Notes under the pieces: model-generated
Told to the model about the DNA's origin: nothing
Database searches by the model: none
The model's input: the letters and a program-made list of their open reading frames with translations, nothing else
Position numbers and translations under genes: made by a program
NCBI GenBank assembly: GCA_963693085.1
Contig: OY856409.1
Coordinates: 1,621,039,211-1,621,103,210, forward strand
Source of the DNA: Alisma plantago-aquatica
Taxonomy: Eukaryota; Streptophyta; Magnoliopsida; Alismatales; Alismataceae
DNA length: 64,000 bases
Direction of reading: 5' to 3'
Part shown: positions 60,543 through 64,000 of the stretch, piece by piece
Layout: every line of letters starts with the position of its first letter
How positions within the stretch are numbered: position 1 is the first letter of the stretch

Positions 60543-60572
60543 ATTATCAACCACTAAAAAGGATTTCATCCC
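60543..60572 (-). other. Polypurine/3' internal end belonging to the reversed E2 LTR
   Basis: The reverse complement reads GGGATGAAATCC and TTTTTAGTGGTTGATAATTC before the LTR start, matching GGGGACGAAATCC and TTGTTAGGGGTTTATAATT of E1. It stops at 60572, and E2 pol stops at 24714 just before this point, with only a few bases unaccounted for. Confidence 0.8.
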
Positions 60573-60601
60573 ATATCCCCATCCAACATCACGAAATGCA
60601 T
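60573..60601 (+). repeat. 29-base sequence shared with 25476-25504 (copy 2)
   Basis: Identical to 25476-25504 in the same orientation. It lies exactly between the reversed E2 end and the 5' end of LINE-B. Confidence 0.9.
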
Positions 60602-60611
60602 ACCATTTGTG

Positions 60612-62536
60612 ATGGGGGAGGCTAGGGTTTCCGGGGGCGCTGGCGAACGGGGGGGGGGGGAAGACGGGGAGAAGACGACGACACCTCGAAGGGAGGAGGT
60701 GCAACAGACAATGAAGCACATCACGATGATCAGGGGAGCCAGCCGAATCCATCGAATACCAAAGAAAGCAAACGCGGAGTGAAGATGAAGATCCCTAATA
60801 CTGGCATCGAGTTCCAATATGCTGGGATGCGGGGATCGATCAGCCAAAGGGACGACGGCATGTCTGAAAAGCTCGTCACCCAAAAGGAGAATTACGATGA
60901 GGCCTTTCCATCTTTTGGAGGAAAAGAAGTCAGGATGACGCAGACAGATGATCAACTGAACGCTGCGCACTCTGAAAGAGATCCCGAACAGACTATATCT
61001 CACTACATGACTGAAGGGAGCGCAGACGAAGAGGATCAGTTCCTTGAGAAACTGTTCGAACCAAGACTTGCAACGACGGATGTTTCTTTGAAACTGATGG
61101 ATGGAAGACCGAGCCTTGAACTTAATCCGACTGTTGAGGAGGAACTAACCAAGCCTTGGTGATATACTGTGATAACTAGGTTGATTGGCTCCAACGTCGG
61201 CTTCATGACTATGCGGGATCGCCTAAAAACTCTGTGGAATCCCGTTGGTAGATTTAATACCTATGAGGTGGATCTGGGTCATTATGTGGTGCAGTTCTCA
61301 TGCCGACGGGACTTCAAAACTTCTCTTTTCGGAGGTCTATGGAAATTGTTCGGAAAGTGCCTAGCTGTTTGGCAATGGAGTCCAGCCTTCCGCCCATCTA
61401 GCGATTTACCTAAATACCTGGTGACTTGGGTCCGCATACTCGACCTACCCCTTCATCTCTACGTACCCACCATGTTGGATTATATAGGCCTGGCCTTAGG
61501 ATCTCTTGTGAAGGTTGACAGTCACACGATGGCCAGGACACGAAGCAAATTTGCTAGATTGGCCATTGAGGTCGATACCATAAAACCGCTGATAAACACG
61601 ATCTCCATCAACAACGTGATCTATCAGGTCGATTACGAAGCTTTCCCTAGATCCTGTGATTTCTGTGGAAAGTTAGGGAACCCGGATACTAAATGCTTAC
61701 TCAACCCGAAAGCAAGTGCTCAACAGGAATACACAGAGGGTGGAAGTAGGGAACAAGGAGGTCCTAGTATGGCACAGGAGGACAACCGGGCCAGTAAGTG
61801 GAAGACACAAAAGAGATGCCCAACGACATACAAGCAAAGGCAAAGGAGCCAAGTAGTAGAACAAAGTGGTGAACCAAACAACCAGAACAAATATGCAACA
61901 TTGGCTGAGGTACAGGAGCAGGACGAGGAACCGAACCAGAACCAACCCAAGGACAAAGGGTAGATGGCGTTAGACGGCCAGGAGAGTACAAGACGATCTA
62001 CTGTACCCCCGAAGACATGGAAAAAGAAAGCTGTGGTGACTACTGATGACAAACGTGAAGTCCTGAATGATATCAACAAGAAAAAGGACAATGAAGCTAC
62101 ACACTTAGACGCCCACATGGCTGTCAATCCAGATGTCGATGAAATTATAGACATTGAGGCCCTTGAAGCAAACAAAGACATTGGAGAAGTAAATGTAAGC
62201 ATAGAGCAAATTACAAATGAAACTATCAACACCATGAATCAGGAGGAACCAAAGGGTATCTCTGATCCGAATGTAGATAAGCAGATGGATGTACAGCTGA
62301 AGGAGGGCGAGGAGGTGGAGAAGCGTTTCCCCCTAAAGGATATTGATCCCAATGTCTTCAGGTTACCCCCTAGAAGGAAGGTGAAAGGATCAGGAGCGAA
62401 GATGAAAGTTGTCCGATCAAAGCCACCCTTTGAGAACAGAAGGAAGAGCCCACGCACTCAGGGAGAGGTAGATGAGAATGCTACGGAGAAGACTAATGAG
62501 AAAGAAGAGGAATCTGAACTACCTATGGAGGACTGA
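60612..62536 (+). pseudogene. LINE-B ORF1 (DUF4283 domain and zinc knuckle)
   Basis: The likely start is ATG 60612 (MGEARVSGGAGERG), but the frame is lost in a run of 12 G at 60649-60660. From there one frame continues to 62536, interrupted only by TGA at 61160 and TAG at 61961, which fit CGA and CAG. A later start near 60785 is the alternative. The DUF4283-like domain spans about 61163-61460 (VITRLIGSNVGFMTMRDRLK, GLWKLFGKCLAVWQWSP). WVRILDLPLHLY and the zinc knuckle CDFCGKLGNPDTKC (about 61657-61698) follow, then a long charged, disordered tail with basic clusters. ORF1 proteins bind element RNA. Confidence 0.88.
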
Positions 62537-62587
62537 GTAGAGGGTACATCCTGCCCAGTTCACACACACCATCTAGACCCGTTCTTA

Positions 62588-64000
62588 ATGTTAAATACGA
62601 TCGTTTGGAATGTTAGAGGAATCAGCAATAAAGATACTTGTCATGTCCTCAGGGATTTAATCTTTTTGAAGAAAGCTCGCTTGGTCGCCATCCTTGAACC
62701 TCGGATTAGTGGTGAGAAAGCTGAAACTACTATCAAGAAGCTAGGTTTCAATAGATCCTTTCGGTGCGAAGCTAGGGGCTTATCTGGAGGGATCTGGGTC
62801 TGTTGGAAGGATGAGGATTGTTCTGTGCAAATTGTTAACTATCATCGACAGTTCATAACTTGCAAAATCAACAACAAAGTGTTGATCACCTTCGTGTACG
62901 CTCATCCACATGTTACTGTTAGAAACCTTCTCTGGAAACACCTGGTTTCGATGGGCAGGAATTTCACCATGCCTTGGATTGCCATGGGCGATTTCAACGC
63001 TACCTTGCTGACGGAGGAAAAGAGTGGAAGAAGACACTATAGTTTCAACGAAGCTCGTGTGTTCAGTAATACTCTTATGGAAGCAGGTCTTACGGACCTT
63101 GGTTTTAATGGGCAGAAGTTCACTTACATTCATGGAGGTCTGTAGGAAAGACTAGATCGTGCTGTGGCGAACAATGAGTTCTTAAATTCATATCCTACCT
63201 TCATAATCGAGCACCTTCCTAGGTTGTTTTTTGATCATTGCCCCATTGCTGTAGGGGATACTCAGCGTACTTATAGACCAAACCGATTCTTTATAAGAAT
63301 CCTGGACCAACTCTGAGGACATTCGTAATACTGTTAAAGCCAGCTGGAATTCCAACCTTAAGTTCAATGATGCTTTAAAGAACTCTCACGAGAACATCAA
63401 CAATTGGGCAAAGAACAACATGAAGAGTACTGCTTATGATAAGAAGAGACTCCTGAGAAATATCGAGCTACTGCAACAAAGCCTTGCTGAACATTATGAC
63501 GAACTCACTGCCAACATGATAGTTGACATGGAGATTCAATATGGTGAAATCCTACAGAAGGAGGAGGAGGATGCAAGACAAAAAAGCCATATTAATTGGC
63601 TGACTGATGGCGATCTTAACACAAAGTTCTACAATACTTATGTAAAACAAAGACGACGTCACAATACCATTACTATGCTCAAAGATGACAGTGGTGTGTG
63701 GACTAGCAATGAGGGGGATATGAGTGAACTCATTATGAATTATTTCAAGAAGTTATTCACTGAACCTGCTATCATTCATGCGACAGACATTAAGGAATAC
63801 ATTGGACAGTTTGACAAACTAAATGAGCAGGAACAACAGAGATTGTGCTCAAAGGCTTCACTAGAAGAAATCCTTAATATTATTTCCAAGCTTAACCCGC
63901 ACAAGGCGCCTGGACCTGATGGTGCGGATGGTAGTTTCATAAAAAAGAACTGGCATACTGTTAAACGCTCCTTACTGCTGACTATCAACAATGCTCTTCA
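62588..64000 (+). pseudogene. LINE-B ORF2 (endonuclease, start of RT), partial
   Basis: Starts at ATG 62588, 51 bases after ORF1. The APE-type endonuclease shows LNTIVWNVRG, AILEPRIS, GGIWVCWKDEDC, VYAHPHVTVRNLLWKHL and PWIAMGDFNATL, with the key Asn, Glu and Gly-Asp-Phe-Asn positions visible, then TDLGFNGQKFTYIHGG. A TAG at 63143 precedes ERLDRAVAN and fits CAG. A frameshift lies between about 63286 and 63297. The frame then stays open to the window end, through SHINWLTDGDLNTKFYN and the RT entry motif NPHKAPGPDGADGSF. The catalytic RT block lies beyond 64000. Confidence 0.9.

Larger units (their letters stand above)
60602..64000 (+). mobile_element. LINE-B: plant L1 element, well preserved, continues past the window
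   Basis: ORF1 and ORF2 on the plus strand, clearly richer in G and C than the surroundings and with few breaks. Almost no 5' UTR lies before the probable ORF1 ATG at 60612, so the element is 5'-truncated or cut by the breakpoint at 60572. ORF2 reaches the first RT motifs at the window edge. Confidence 0.92.

Noticed and set aside
1..64000. A host gene, operon or new defence-like system
   Set aside because: Every coding segment with a recognisable domain belongs to a retrotransposon or LINE. The remaining ORFs are short and lack motifs.

Overview
This window is repeat-derived DNA from a large, repeat-rich plant nuclear genome. The evidence is the set of element types: Ty3/gypsy chromovirus-like retrotransposons of the Tekay/Del kind with very long LTRs, Athila/Tat-type Ty3 elements with an Asp-tRNA-like primer site, and plant L1 LINEs whose ORF1 has a DUF4283-like domain and a zinc knuckle. 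I found no host protein gene, tRNA, rRNA or CRISPR array. The species cannot be named from this sequence.

Layout. 1-13623 is a Tekay-like element (E1) with an LTR of about 5.6 kb. It carries gag but no pol, and a 31-bp minisatellite sits where pol would be. Its 3' LTR is split by a solo LTR of another family (9321-12623, target duplication GTTGG). 13624-15788 is a reversed piece of the LTR of a second family (E3). 15789-24714 is E2: a 4.3-kb 5' LTR plus gag-pol in one frame, broken mainly by stop codons. 24715-25474 is a nearly perfect inverted repeat with 370-bp arms. 25475-31940 is old unassigned DNA with one Athila/Tat 3' end. 31946-38334 is an Athila-like element on the minus strand with target duplication ATCAC. 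38335-43400 holds remnants, including a PBS and a gag piece. 43400-47123 is a decayed LINE cut by E3 (47129-56190). 56191-60572 is a reversed E2-family 3' LTR with its polypurine end. 60602-64000 is a second, better preserved LINE that runs off the window.

Main reading. The reversed E3 LTR piece at 13624-15788 and the forward E3 3' LTR piece at 55953-56190 are complementary halves of one LTR, cut at the same LTR position. At both cuts the neighbour is an E2-family LTR. E2 lacks its PPT and 3' LTR at 24714, and exactly that missing end lies reversed at 56191-60572. The simplest history is that E2 inserted into the 3' LTR of E3, and a roughly 35-kb inversion (about 25.5-60.57 kb) then separated the halves. 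The left breakpoint now carries the 370-bp inverted repeat. Both breakpoints carry the same 29-bp sequence, as expected for repair that copies short templates, although an assembly error must be excluded.

The three Tekay-like families (E1, E2, E3) share LTR ends, a candidate TATA box 0.75-0.92 kb from the LTR start and a conserved block before the primer site, but each has a different array of short motifs in the LTR middle. Most coding sequence is dead. Many premature stops are at codons that a C-to-T change would create. No new functional system was recognised; the rearrangement history is the most interesting signal.
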